DNA from: Helichrysum umbraculigerum
Taxonomy: Eukaryota; Streptophyta; Magnoliopsida; Asterales; Asteraceae
Direction: 5' to 3'
NCBI GenBank assembly: GCA_949592205.1
Contig: CATIUR010000006.1
Coordinates: 69,312,001-69,376,000, forward strand
DNA length: 64,000 nucleotides
Shown in pieces: positions 32,400-44,051 of this stretch. The notes beneath the pieces were generated by a model. It was not told where the DNA came from, did no database searches, and saw only the letters and a program-made list of their open reading frames with translations. The number at the start of each line of letters is the position of its first letter. The first letter of the stretch is position 1. A program made the position numbers and the translations under genes.

Positions 32400-33325
32400 A
32401 TAATTTTACTCTATGATTTATAACATTAGAAGGATATATTCACTGATCAAATGACTTTCACTGATACAATCAGCAAGTTCAGAAATTAGTGTGTTATATT
32501 CATCTTCTATTATAACTCATAAAGTAACTTGAATATCTTTTATGTCTAAAAGTTTGATTGATGTTATTTTTCTATGATATCACCAGCTGATTGGGTCAGT
32601 ATTCTAAGTTGTGGTCTGATAAGTAAGATGTATCATTAGAAACATAATGTTCATCTTACTTTGAACATAATCTATATTCATTTCTTTTAAATAAAACTTA
32701 TATCTATCAAAATTTGACAAATAATGGTCCTTATCAAAACTAAACCCATGTCTAAATGATTTAATCAGTATTCTAAGTTGTGATTAAATCAGGAAAACAA
32801 AAGGTTCAGCTAGATAAATCTATGAAATTGTCAAGTTGTGATATTTATATTTCTTTTCGGCGGTAAACTAAGTATTTGGTTATGTGGTCTCAGGGACATT
32901 TACTCCCTGAGCTATCATTTAATGGTGGTATATAAATCGACAAACATTCGTTATGATTAATACTTTTTGTATTTAATTTGACGGATTTCAAAAAGAAATA
33001 TATTTTGGTACACCGAAAAAGTCGCATTCCTGACATTATCTTTCTTACGTCAGTGCATTTTTTCGGCGCACCTCTCCCATCACCATTAATACCACCACTC
33101 TCCACCATCATCACCCCTATACCACTCCTATCAACCGCTACCATCATCCACGACTCTTCATTTTTTACCACATAATTATCAAGTTGTGCTCACTATAAAA
33201 TCAGTGATTTTGTCTCACTCTCACTCTTTACGCACACTTGATTTTTGTGCTCTTAAAAAATTAAGAACCTTTCATCTTCAAAACCCTAAAACATGCAAAA
33301 AAAAAATAAAAAATCATCAATTAAA
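32400..33325 (+). other. Non-coding stretch between gag and ENV-like ORF of element A
   Basis: About 930 bases where pol would be expected in an autonomous SIRE element; no protease, integrase or reverse transcriptase motif in any frame. A direct repeat TCAGTATTCTAAGTTGTG occurs near 32597 and 32765. The hairpin CTCAGGGA...TCCCTGAG lies near 32889. Its last part looks promoter-like (33186-33325). Confidence 0.7.
33186..33325 (+). promoter_or_regulatory. Possible internal promoter and 5' leader for the ENV-like ORF
   Basis: CACTATAAAATC (33191-33202) is a good TATA box, embedded in a CTCACT...CAGTGA dyad. It is followed by pyrimidine-rich TCTCACTCTCACTCT, typical near plant start sites, an A-rich leader, and the ATG at 33326 in a favourable context (AAAATGGC). 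Inference from sequence only. Confidence 0.45.
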
Positions 33326-33577
33326 ATGGCAAGATCAAAATTCTTTCCCAATTCTTATTCACCCACTGCAGATATTAAGGTTCTAAAAGCATCTGCCGTG
33401 AGTGATGAGCTTGTCATCATTGTCCCAAAATCAAATTATTTGGGAAATCTAAAATGTGCAAAAACAGAGTATGCGGAGATTATTAATTTTTTAAATAATC
33501 ATTTTATTCTCCCTACTCTCACCTTATCACCTGGAGAAATGAATCCCGAATGGCTCAGTGAGTTCTGGTTCACTGCA
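33326..33577 (+). pseudogene. ENV-like ORF of element A, part 1 (cut by element B)
   Basis: 84 codons from ATG 33326 (MARSKFFPNSY) up to the insertion point of element B; it resumes at 52926. The product resembles the large extra protein found after pol in SIRE-like copia elements of Asteraceae, whose function is not established. An earlier in-frame ATG at 33293 adds only a K/N-rich run. The last codons before the break read WLSEFWFTA. Confidence 0.75.
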
Positions 33578-34016
33578 TGTTAGTCCCGAACGCGTAGAAT
33601 CTGATCGGATCGTTATTGATTGCTATTGCGGAATGATAAACAATCAATATATGATTCACGAACACACAAACAATTCTCTATAATCTTGTATATATTCACA
33701 ATTGAAATATAAACGATTACAGAATACAAACTCGTTTCTCTCCTTTCTCTTACACCAAAAACGGCTCTCACTCTCTATTTCGCTAACCCTAAACTGACTT
33801 CTAACTTCTCTATTTATATGAAGCCTATTGGGCCCTGCGACGTTAGGCCCAACGTCGCAGGCCCAGCCCATTACGACATAACCAACGTCGCATCTCTATG
33901 TATGTTCTATATAATTACTTTTCGTTTACACACTGAACACTATACATATGCAGACTAATTGACTTTAACAATTACAATAGTTTGACCAACTGACTGACAC
34001 ACAAAATGCACCAACA
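33578..34016 (-). repeat. 3' LTR of element B (439 bp)
   Basis: Pairs with 52482-52920. Contains TGCGACGT at 33836 and ACGTCGCA words at 33852 and near 33884. The first two form a 10-bp stem (CTGCGACGTT with AACGTCGCAG) with a 6-base loop. Confidence 0.93.
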
Positions 34017-34269
34017 AACTCCCCCTTGTCAGCAGCTTGGTCAAATAAGTCTTCAATTAGTCTTCATCAACAAACTCTTTCATGTCTTTGACAATCAGAA
34101 ACTCCCCCTTTGAGATAGCATGGTCTTCCAAGAAATCTTGATGTCCAAATTCATGTGACTGACACAAATTTATCATACAATAAGATCTTCAAACTCAATG
34201 ACCATCTCTCAATCATCAGCAGCTTCTCCGATAGAATTATCTTCACAATCTTTGGAGAATAACCGACAA
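34017..34269 (-). other. 3' internal remnant of element B
   Basis: Starts with the complement of a polypurine tract (AACTCCCCCTTG) beside the LTR. About 250 non-coding bases remain before the nested array. A second CTCCCCCTTTG near 34101 may be an internal purine tract. Confidence 0.75.
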
Positions 34270-35575
34270 TATAACACCCCTCTTTTCTAACCATTATAAT
34301 AATGATTTTGACTCGGAAGCGTATATTTAAAACATATATCATATAAAAAGTACATAAATTGTTTTCAAAACTTAATACCCAACATTACAACAACTATTAC
34401 AACAATAATAATACCACAACGAGGTGTTATATAATTTTATCATTTTCTTATCAAAATATATAAGAGTTAACGCTTAGTTGTCAAACATTCCATCCAGTCC
34501 AACTTCTTGCCCACCCGATAAGAAATCCTTAACCTGCAAGAAGTATTAATGTGGGGGATTAGCATAACGCTAAGTGAGTGAATAATTAATCAACAGCCCA
34601 ACTCAGCATAACAACTTTGTTTACAATAAATAATCGTAAACAAAAACATCACAGTAGATCGATGGTTCTTGGGGAAACCTTCAGCCAAGAATACCAACAG
34701 TAACACATAATATCAATGAGGATAACATCTCAATACAATGAGGATCGGTGGTTCTTGAGATACCATAATACCCGAGGATTCTCCAAGAACACTTATCGTA
34801 CATATCCGTATGGCCATAACGGACGAGACCGATAGTTTGGTACTAATCTCATACGACCTAATTTCCTATTAACGATGAGTACAAGGAAATTCTGTCGTCT
34901 TACAATAGTAACCAAACCCAACCATTAGGTTGACCCCAATACACTGATGCCCGAAGGCCAAATATTAAGTGATCACATATTCACATATTCAATCAGGTCA
35001 ACCTATCACAGTCTATCAACAGTATTATTACTATTTAACCCAAAATCATCATGGCAAACCAAAAGCAGTAATAATACGTTTACTCGTTGTAATCAAACCT
35101 GTTACAACTAAATCACACCGAGGATTAAAGATCCACTCACCGATACCCCAGTGTCCACTCAGAAGTCTAATATTACTGAGTCTTCTGCTGATCTGAGAAT
35201 ACAATTAAATAACGAGTTAGTAACTAGTCCATAGCATATAACTCATGTTATAATCATATAACATATTTCTATACTTAGTGTCGAACTAACACAGTCACCA
35301 ATTTGTAATATCAATGATAACTATTTATTCGAACCATAATTCAATACTCAATTATCTAGTGCCAAGTTATTATCATAATTTTCATATAAAGATCCGACCT
35401 TAAGATAATACACATAACAATCTATCAAACACATAATATCAATCTACTAACGATCACTAAGTTATAACCACTCATTTTATAATTATATACTTATTTCGAA
35501 AGTATAATATTAACTGAAACCATCGAGTTGTAATTAGCGATCATACTAGCTCACAAGTTATCGTCTTGTCGTATT

Positions 35576-37500
35576 TGTCACACCCCCATTTTCATGCTTT
35601 GCGGAAGCGACTGTTTTGGAGCGTGACTACTCAATAATCAAACCCAAAGTACAAGCAAACGACTCTAAATGAGACGTTGTAGAAGATGTTACATTAATAC
35701 ATAAGTTTTTCAAAAGTAATAAATCATTGATGAGTTCGCAACTTGTTTTGTTAGATTTTAAGTACATAATCATTATACAAAAGATAATGCAAGTAAAATC
35801 TTCATATGTGTAATTGCATGCGACTCAAGCTACTAAAGCATATCCTGCTGGGCCATCTGTACTGATCAACCCTACTGTTGCTGTGTACCTGAGAATGCAT
35901 TACTAAAACAGGTCAACCAAAAGGTTGGTGAATTTCACAGGTGTATAATAAGTATAGTTTGAACACATCAGCTTGTAAAATCATTGAGTAAATATTGCAC
36001 AGTCGCAATAGTTTCCGTATATATTGCCATGAGCACCATAGTCGAAGCTTAACAATCATTGATTTTGCCCTCGTGAATGCTAATCCAGAACATTCATATG
36101 TAACGAGTAAGAAACACCCATTTATACTGTATGTTCGGGGTAGTGCGTGCTACCCTGGGTGAGGATTGTCAGTCCTAATGGATCCATTTACTAGTACTCG
36201 CGCTTAAGACCATAACTGACGACTATGATTAAAGGGACTTCATTGGATTAAGTAAATCTCATGCAATCGATATACCAGTAAATCAGTTTGTAATCAAGTA
36301 ATTAAGTACATGTGTTCGAGTAAAACAAGTAATGCATCTCCCCCAAAGTAAAACAGTGAAAAGGGGCCGTGAGACTCACCTGTAGAGCCAGCAATCCTAA
36401 AGTGCGTACGTATTCCAACAGTAATCTCCTAACGTCCTAAACACGCAAGATTGTATGTTTGTAAGTGTATGCGTAATAATTCGTTTGTTTAGTTGTTCGT
36501 TAGGTTAATTACTTAGTTTGTAAAAAGTATACGACTCGTTGTTGTCAGGTTACAATTATATTTCAAAAATATAATTAAGTTTGTTCGTATAAATATACTT
36601 CATAAGTTATCCTAATGTATCGTATTGTTTCCGAATATTAATAGTTTTTACTTTCGAAAATCTGACCAAAATTTACATCTCACGCGATCGCGTAAAATAC
36701 TCGGCCGAACCCGTGATTTTCCTCATGACCCGATCGCGTGACATCCCCGGCCGATCGCGTGATTTCTTTCCTTGACCCGATCGCGTGACTTCCCTCGGCC
36801 GATCGCGTAACATTTAACCATTCACGCGATCGCGTGATTATATGTTTTGTTAAAGCGTATTTTTCATTTTGAAATGACGCGATCGCGTCATTTATACGGA
36901 GCACTGTAGCTCCGTCTTCCTCACAGTCTGATCCGAAGTTTTTATAATTTCCCTTATGTTTTTAGTTTCAATCTTTCACAAACAAATTATAATAAGCTAG
37001 TAATACGTATGTTAACATAAAATTAACGAAAAAGGAAAAGTGATTCCTTACGAATTTAAAAAAACGAAACCGTGAGGTGGTGATGATGAAGAACACGATG
37101 ATGATGATGATGAACAAGGATGGAGATGATGATGATCCAGATTATGATGTTGCTGTGATGTTGTTATTGTTGTTGTGTTTGATCCGAGAGAGAAAAGAGC
37201 AGAGAGTGAGAAATGAGAGTGAATATGCGTGTGTGTGTATTTGCATTATTGAGGTCGGTTGTATAAACCGGCCTCAATTATTGAAGGTGGGTGGTATTTT
37301 CGACCCGTGTTTACGTACCCGATCGTTAAGTAATGTAATATTTAAAAATGATAATTTTCTAAATATTATTTCGTATATGTTTTTAATTGAAATATTTTAT
37401 AAAAATACTTTCAATGAGCTTTAAAAATATATCTTAGTTTTACTCAAAATACACGGATAGTTTTCTGTATCTAAAATGTATTTAAATTTCAAACGGAGTA
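35576..37500 (+). mobile_element. Truncated solo LTR of the 1319-3915 family
   Basis: Begins TGTCACACCCCC with GCGGAAGCGACTG soon after, like 1319-3915 (TGTCGCACCCCC, GCGGAAGCGGGTC). It shares the region from GTACCCGATCG (37315) onward with 3351 onward, but stops about 430 bases short of the family terminus, near a GATGATGAT run. The right boundary (37493-37505) is where similarity to the host LTR resumes. Carries a CGATCG word array. Confidence 0.85.
36681..36890. repeat. Palindromic CpG word array, word CACGCGATCGCGTGA
   Basis: Word centres (middle of CGATCG) at 36687.5, 36708.5 (degenerate), 36733.5, 36754.5, 36780.5, 36802.5, 36829.5 and 36882.5: spacings 21, 25, 21, 26, 22, 27 and 53 bp. 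Left flanks also alternate (GACCCGATCGCG and CGGCCGATCGCG). It stands at the place in the LTR where the related solo LTR at 1319-3915 has GATCCGCCGGATC words. Confidence 0.9.
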
Positions 37501-37916
37501 TAGAATATGATGATGATGATGAAGTCAGATGTTAATGCCAAAATCACAAAAGCAAACTTTCCTTTTTATTTCTACTGTGCGTGTGGTTCTTTTTGGTGCA
37601 AGAGAGAAGTAGACACAATTTGGGATAATTAAAGAATAAGTCGGCTCCACCCATGAACCGACTCAGTTATTAATTTAAATTTGGTCCCCTTTTTAATCTA
37701 TTGTCTGGAACCTAAAACCATTTACAATTCTAACAATTTTTTTTTACAACTTTATTAATTTAAGATAATTACTATTTCATTTGTCATAATAAACTATTCG
37801 ACCTTTTTTCCCAATTATCATCACTTACCAATTTACAATATTTCCTAACATTTCAATTAACCATTTCAAGCCAGGAAATAATATTAAACTACTGGACCCA
37901 TAAAGTGGGTGTTACA

Positions 37917-40900
37917 AATCTCTCTCCTTAAAGAGATTTCGTCCCCGAAATCTAATCACAACTTAGACCATTGAGATCACATTGTAATTACTGTTTAATC
38001 TAGCATATTTACGTACTTCACTCCCTCGAGCAACATCAAATGCTAATCATCTGTTTTCAATTCTTTCCACATGTACATATTCCAATGCACATGTTTCTAT
38101 CTTTCATTCATGTATAAACATTGAGCTCTCATATACACAATGATCATTTAAGTGAATCATTTACAATTAATCATTTCAAACAAGTAATCACTTAACGTAA
38201 ATGAGTCACAGAGTCATTTATAATGGCATACTCTTTACAATCAAGACTAGCGACATGCTAGAATTTTCAAAATCATTATATGACTCATATCTTCTTATCA
38301 CCACAATAGTGGTTATAAAACCACAATAAACATATCATCAAAGAAAATTTAAATTTCAATTTACAACTAGCATCCACGCTAGTATTCCTATGCTACTTAA
38401 GTATATAAAATCCTTTTTCTCAAAAGTATCTTGGAATCATATAACACAATTCACATATTAACAAGCGAAGTAGAGGTCAAATCCTATGGTTAAAACCATA
38501 ACCACATAATCACATAACTATTTCATTACTTAGCATCGAATTTCATCGAATACAGGCTAAGTCCATATTTAATTGAGGTAATCAAACATGTTACCACATC
38601 ACTCAGTACCTTGCTAAATCTAGCACTAGTACTGTAATTTTATCAAGTGCTATACACAAGCACATAATCATTAATATACATCTTATATTAATTATATTGA
38701 CCTCTACTTGAACTTTATGTTCAATTTCAATTCATAGCAATTAAAATTTATCATTTCTCTTTATCATCCAGTATATATATAACAATATACTAAATTTCAC
38801 ATGTATATGTAATAATAAAAGAATTTATCATTTCATTTCACTTTCTATGACAGTTTATTCGACTGTCAAAGCCCTCACTCAGTCTTTAACATCATTAACC
38901 AAGATGCACATCTCCATGCCCATAGGTAGGAGGAACTATTATAAGTCATACTATTTCTTTATCAATCTTATATTATGTTGTGCACATTTGAAACAAAGTC
39001 AACAATTAAAACAGAAACCCGGTTCAGGCACTAGGACCCGCCGGCTGGGTATATGACCCACCGGGTCCTCAAGTCAAGCCGCCGGGGTATGACCCATAGC
39101 AGCCAGGTACAGTGTCAAATTTGGTTCCGGAACTTAAATGCATATTAAAGCCTGTGCAAGCCGCCTGATTGAGTCACCAGCCGCCGGGTAACCCCCACTA
39201 CCCGCCGGGTCCTAATAGAACCCGCCGGCTCCTTTGTCTGCACAGTAGCCTATCAAGTCTGGAATACAAAGTACCATTTCCCGATATTCAAACAAACACA
39301 TCTCTTAAACCGTAAAGAGTTAGGGCCTAAAACTTACAGGCAATCTTAATATGTCAAAATGAAACTTTTCCTTTTTACACTTTTTCAAATTATCCGTTTA
39401 ACGCAAAAACAGACATATAACTCAATTTTGACCCATTCTATGAACATACCAAAATCCAAATCACTAGGATTCAAACCTTTACATATTTACCACATTCTTA
39501 TCATTATATTTATGATTTAAAGCACTATTTACATTTGCCATATCATGATCGTAGCTTATCATAGCTGTTTACTTATTAAGTGACCCGTTTGGGTTTCAAC
39601 TCATATAGTCACTATTCCAATATCCAATATACACTTCTTGGACCATTTTAAGTCCAATCAAATCAATGGTTCTATTATAATCTCTGTATAGCCATAAAAT
39701 CTCAATTTTCTCATTTTAAAGGCATTTTCATTGACCTCCCCGTTTTTCAACCAATAGGGTTTCTGACTTTAACTTTTATAACTTGATTTATTTAAACAAG
39801 GTCAAACTAACTCATGATCATTAATCAAAGTTACATAACCTTTGACAGTTTCTGTTTTTTTTTTTTTTTTAATTTATTCATATTCTATTCAAAACATAAC
39901 AATATGTTACTCATATTTGACCACTTTCTCATTGTTGACTATTTGCCGACTTTCCTTTCAACCAACCAATCGGTGTAACTTATAATCACTTTTCACAAGT
40001 TGAACCAATTAAGACCGATCATAACCAAATGATCTCGTATCCTTTCTCTATATATGCACACAAGACTCTTTATTCTAGGTTTGACTTTCATAGTCAACAT
40101 ATTATCATAATACTATGTTTATCATTAAACATAAACTTCTAATCAATGTTTTCAAAAACATTAGCGATTCCATTTATACTGACAAAGTCATTAATCCACA
40201 AACTTGGCTCAATACAAGCCATACACATCATAGTAATCCATATGGACACTATATATATATCACACAAATGGGTATTTCAACCCTATAGTTCAAACAATTA
40301 TCTTTCAACAAAATTTTAATTTGTTACTTATGTGTTTCAACATATTCATCACAATTGCAAGTATCATATAACTTGTAGTTTTCAGTTTTACTAGGTAGTA
40401 TCATTCTACCAACAAGTACTTTTACCTAATTTCATACACATTTTCACAATTACATTAAATCTCTTTGATACTTGATAGCCCCAACAATTTCAGGCGACAT
40501 AGCATAATATAACAACGGTGATCAAGCGTTGCTGGATTATGTTTTTCACCTTTCCCTTGTTTGGCTATTTCATATCAAATATCCTTAATATGACTTCGTT
40601 TCATTAACATCTGCCATATTATTTCATGGCACAAAAGCAGTTAAAACATGCTGGATAACTTTTGACAATAGATACATAATTAACAATCAACTTTCTACAT
40701 TTGAACTTAACTCAACATAAGCAAGTTACAGTCATAATTATACATCTCAATATTTTACATGTATCTATCTCTTAGAATTTCATTTTAACCACCGACACAA
40801 GTCAGATCCAATTTTTTGAAATTCTATACATATTGTAATCTATCTTCATAGTTTTAACACATGGCACAATGTCAAGTACCATTATCATAATCAACTTACG

Positions 40901-41671
40901 TATAATTCCAAACACGTAGCCCATCACATTCATTTTCTTATAATATATCTTTAATCCATATTGTCTTAAACCTTTCCATTTTGTCGGGCAAGTAATTTCA
41001 CATACGCCATTTAACAGTAGGGTATAAACATTTCTACTTGCCACTGTTCCTATAACTAGTAGTTGCATGTTAATATCATAAATAATCATGTCATAATTTC
41101 GGCATTTTCATATGCCTCAATTCACATAGCAACTATACACCTATCAATGACATATTAATCAAGTCATTCCTTACGTCATTATTTCGATGTTTACATATCA
41201 TTTACAAATTACCTTTGACCAGGAAGTCATACCTCTTCCTAGATTACATATAATCACATATTCTCCCCAGGGAGCAATTCTACTTTAGTCTCATATCAGA
41301 CAATTCATCAATTGACAATTGACTCGATACTGGGGAATCATATCAGTCTGACTCAATTTACTTTATTACTAAGCATAATCAACATAGTAAAGTAAACTAT
41401 TCTAGTAACTTTAAATTCAACAGGCTTAGCAATAATTACATGTTACTCTTTTGCCCCCGAATATTGAGGAATCATTGAGAATACCAATCGGTTACTCATG
41501 TTCCTCCGCCTCTGCATTCAAAATAACACTCTTGCATCTTGTTAAGTGTTAGTACATATTCAATAACCACTAATCCCACACCCTGGAATGTTTGACTTGA
41601 CATAATCCAAGTTTGGGATTGAACACCATACTAATGCTCAATTCACCCAAACATATGCTCTGATACCAACT
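37917..41671 (-). other. Non-coding internal region, unit 1 of the tandem array
   Basis: Runs from the purine tract (complement AATCTCTCTCCTTAAAGAG, 37917 on) to the primer-site complement GCTCTGATACCA near 41658. No gag or pol frame. Small ORFs here recur in unit 2 only because the units are duplicates. Confidence 0.85.
39018..39231. repeat. Palindromic CpG word array, word ACCCGCCGGGT, 20-21 bp phase (unit 1)
   Basis: Word centres at about 39020 (degenerate), 39041, 39061, 39082, 39103 (degenerate), 39164, 39184, 39205 and 39225. Spacings are 21, 20, 21, 21, 61, 20, 21 and 20 bp, all close to multiples of 20.5. Spacers differ in sequence. Confidence 0.9.
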
Positions 41672-44051
41672 TATAACACCCCTCTTTTCTAACCATTATA
41701 ATAATGATTTTGACTCGGAAGCGTATATTTAAAACATATATCATATAAAAAGTACATAAATTGTTTTCAAAACTTAATACCCAACATTACAACAACTATT
41801 ACAACAATAATAATACCATAACGAGGTGTTATATAATTTTATCATTTTCTTATCAAAATATATCAGAGTTAACGCTTAGTTGTCAAACATTCCATCCAGT
41901 CCAACTTCTTGCCCACCCGATAAGAAATCCTTAACCTGCAAGAAGTATTAATGTGGGGGATTAGCATAACGCTAAGTGAGTGAATAATTAATCAACAGCC
42001 CAACTCAGCATAACAACTTTGTTTACAATAAATAATCGTAAACAAAAACATCACAGTAGATCGATGGTTCTTGGGGAAACCTTCAGCCAAGAATACCAAC
42101 AGTAACACATAATATCAATGAGGATAACATCTCAATACAATGAGGATCGGTGGTTCTTGAGATACCATAATACCCGGGGATTCTCCAAGAACACTTATCG
42201 TACATATCCGTATGGCCATAACGGACGAGACTGATAGTTTGGTATTAATCTCATACGACCTAATTTCCTATTAACGATGAGTACAAGGAAATTCCTGTCG
42301 TCTTACAATAGTAACCAAACCCAACCATTAGGTTGACCCCAATACACTGATGCCCGAAGGCCAAATATCAAGTGATCACATATTCACATATTCAATCAGG
42401 TCAACCTATCACAGTCTATCAACAGTATTATTACTATTTAACCCAAAATCATCATGGCAAACCAAAAGCAGTAATAATACGTTTACTCGTTGTAATCAAA
42501 CCTGTTACAACTAAATTACACCGAGGATTAAAGATCCACTCACCGATACCCCAGTGTCCACTCAGAAGTCTAATATTACTGAGTCTTCTGCTGATCTGAG
42601 AATACAATTAAATAACGAGTTAGTAACTAGTCCATAGCATATAACTCATGTTATAATCATATAACATATTTCTATACTTAGTGTCGAACTAACACAGTCA
42701 CCAATTTGTAATATCAATGATAACTATTTATTCGAACCATAATTCAATACTCAATTATCTAGTGCCAAGTTATTATCATAATTTTCATATAAAGATCCGA
42801 CCTTAAGATAATACACATAACAATCTGTCAAACACATAATATCAATCTACTAACGATCACTAAGTTATAACCACTCATTTTATAATTATATACTTATTTC
42901 GAAAGTATAATATTAACTGAAACCATCGAGTTGTAATTAGCGATCATACTAGCTCACAAGTTATCGTCTTGTCATATTATATAAGAGGTCTAACCTTGTA
43001 GATAAAATATATATAATCTATTTACTTCAATAGACTACATAACATCATTGACATCATAATCAGATTATATTCTAAAATCATAAGTATTTAGTTGAACCTT
43101 ACTTTAATAATACTAAATGACTTGTTAATTCAATAATATTTTATATGCAATTTATCTTGAATCCCATGACCACCGAATTATGTTTAGAAGTCCATTTATA
43201 TAATCTATAATTCCATGATCTAGTTCCATACTTTAATCATAATAAACCACTTTCAAATTCATATTCAGTTTATACCTACATATCTATATCGAATTAGGAT
43301 CACCCAATACATTTTTAAGATCAAAATATCTCTTGTCAGAAGGGAGTATCCGCCGGATCAAAATGGGATCCGCCGGATCCCAGCCTTTTTCCACAGTGAC
43401 CTGCATCATCTCAGTTTATACCAACTCCGAAATTTGAACTCAAAATCACTTAACTCAGGTTCCATAAACCGATTACAACAGCTAACTAACAAAAATTAAT
43501 CATCATGTATCATCATATAGCATCTTTCAAACTCAAATTTCATACATATATTATACACCCTAATAATTTCATTAAATATCAAAGTCTAAGATTAATAAAT
43601 CAAAATTAACTTACTATTCAAAAAAAGATAAAGGAGATAATATGATGATGATGATGAAGTCAGACGTTAATGCCAAAATCACAAAAGCAAACTTTCCTTT
43701 TTATTTCTACTGTGCGTGTGGTTCTTTTTAGTGCAAGAGAGAAGTAGACACAATTTGGGATAATTAAAGAATAATTCGGCTCCACCCATGAACCGACTCA
43801 GTTATTAATTTAAATTTGGTCCCCTTCTTAATCTATTGTCTGGAACCTAAAACCATTTACAATTCTAACAATTTTTTTTTACAACTTTATTAATTTAAGA
43901 TAATTACTTAGTTATTTGTCATAATAAACTATTCGACCTTTTTTCCCAATTATTATCAATTACCAATTTACCATATTTCCTAACATTTCAATTAACCATT
44001 TCAAGTCAGGAAATAATATTAAACTACTGGACCCATAAAGTGGGTGTTACA
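41672..44051 (-). repeat. Middle LTR of the tandem array (2380 bp, intact)
   Basis: Shared by both units. Contains two GATCCGCCGGATC-type words at 43347 and 43367, 20 bp apart, and a GATGATGAT run near 43640. Confidence 0.92.
43347..43379. repeat. Pair of GATCCGCCGGATC words
   Basis: TATCCGCCGGATC (43347-43359) and GATCCGCCGGATC (43367-43379), starts 20 bp apart; the same word and spacing as in the unrelated solo LTR at 2694-2927. Confidence 0.9.

Larger units (their letters stand above)
34270..37916 (-). repeat. Left LTR of the tandem array, with foreign LTR fragment and internal deletion
   Basis: Compared with the intact middle LTR (2380 bp), this copy has a fragment of another LTR family at 35576 to about 37500 and lacks about 660 bases corresponding to roughly 42974-43635. 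The net difference, 1267 bases, accounts for its 3647-base length. Confidence 0.9.

Noticed and set aside
34969..35196. 75-residue ORF present three times (also 42372 and 48508), with 69- and 95-residue ORFs present twice
   Set aside because: They recur only because the LTR and internal regions are duplicated; no domain and no start context supports them as genes.
39018..39231. Word arrays as coding tandem repeats
   Set aside because: Steps of 20, 21, 26, 29-31, 12/18 or 19-15-12 do not keep a reading frame and no ORF spans the arrays.
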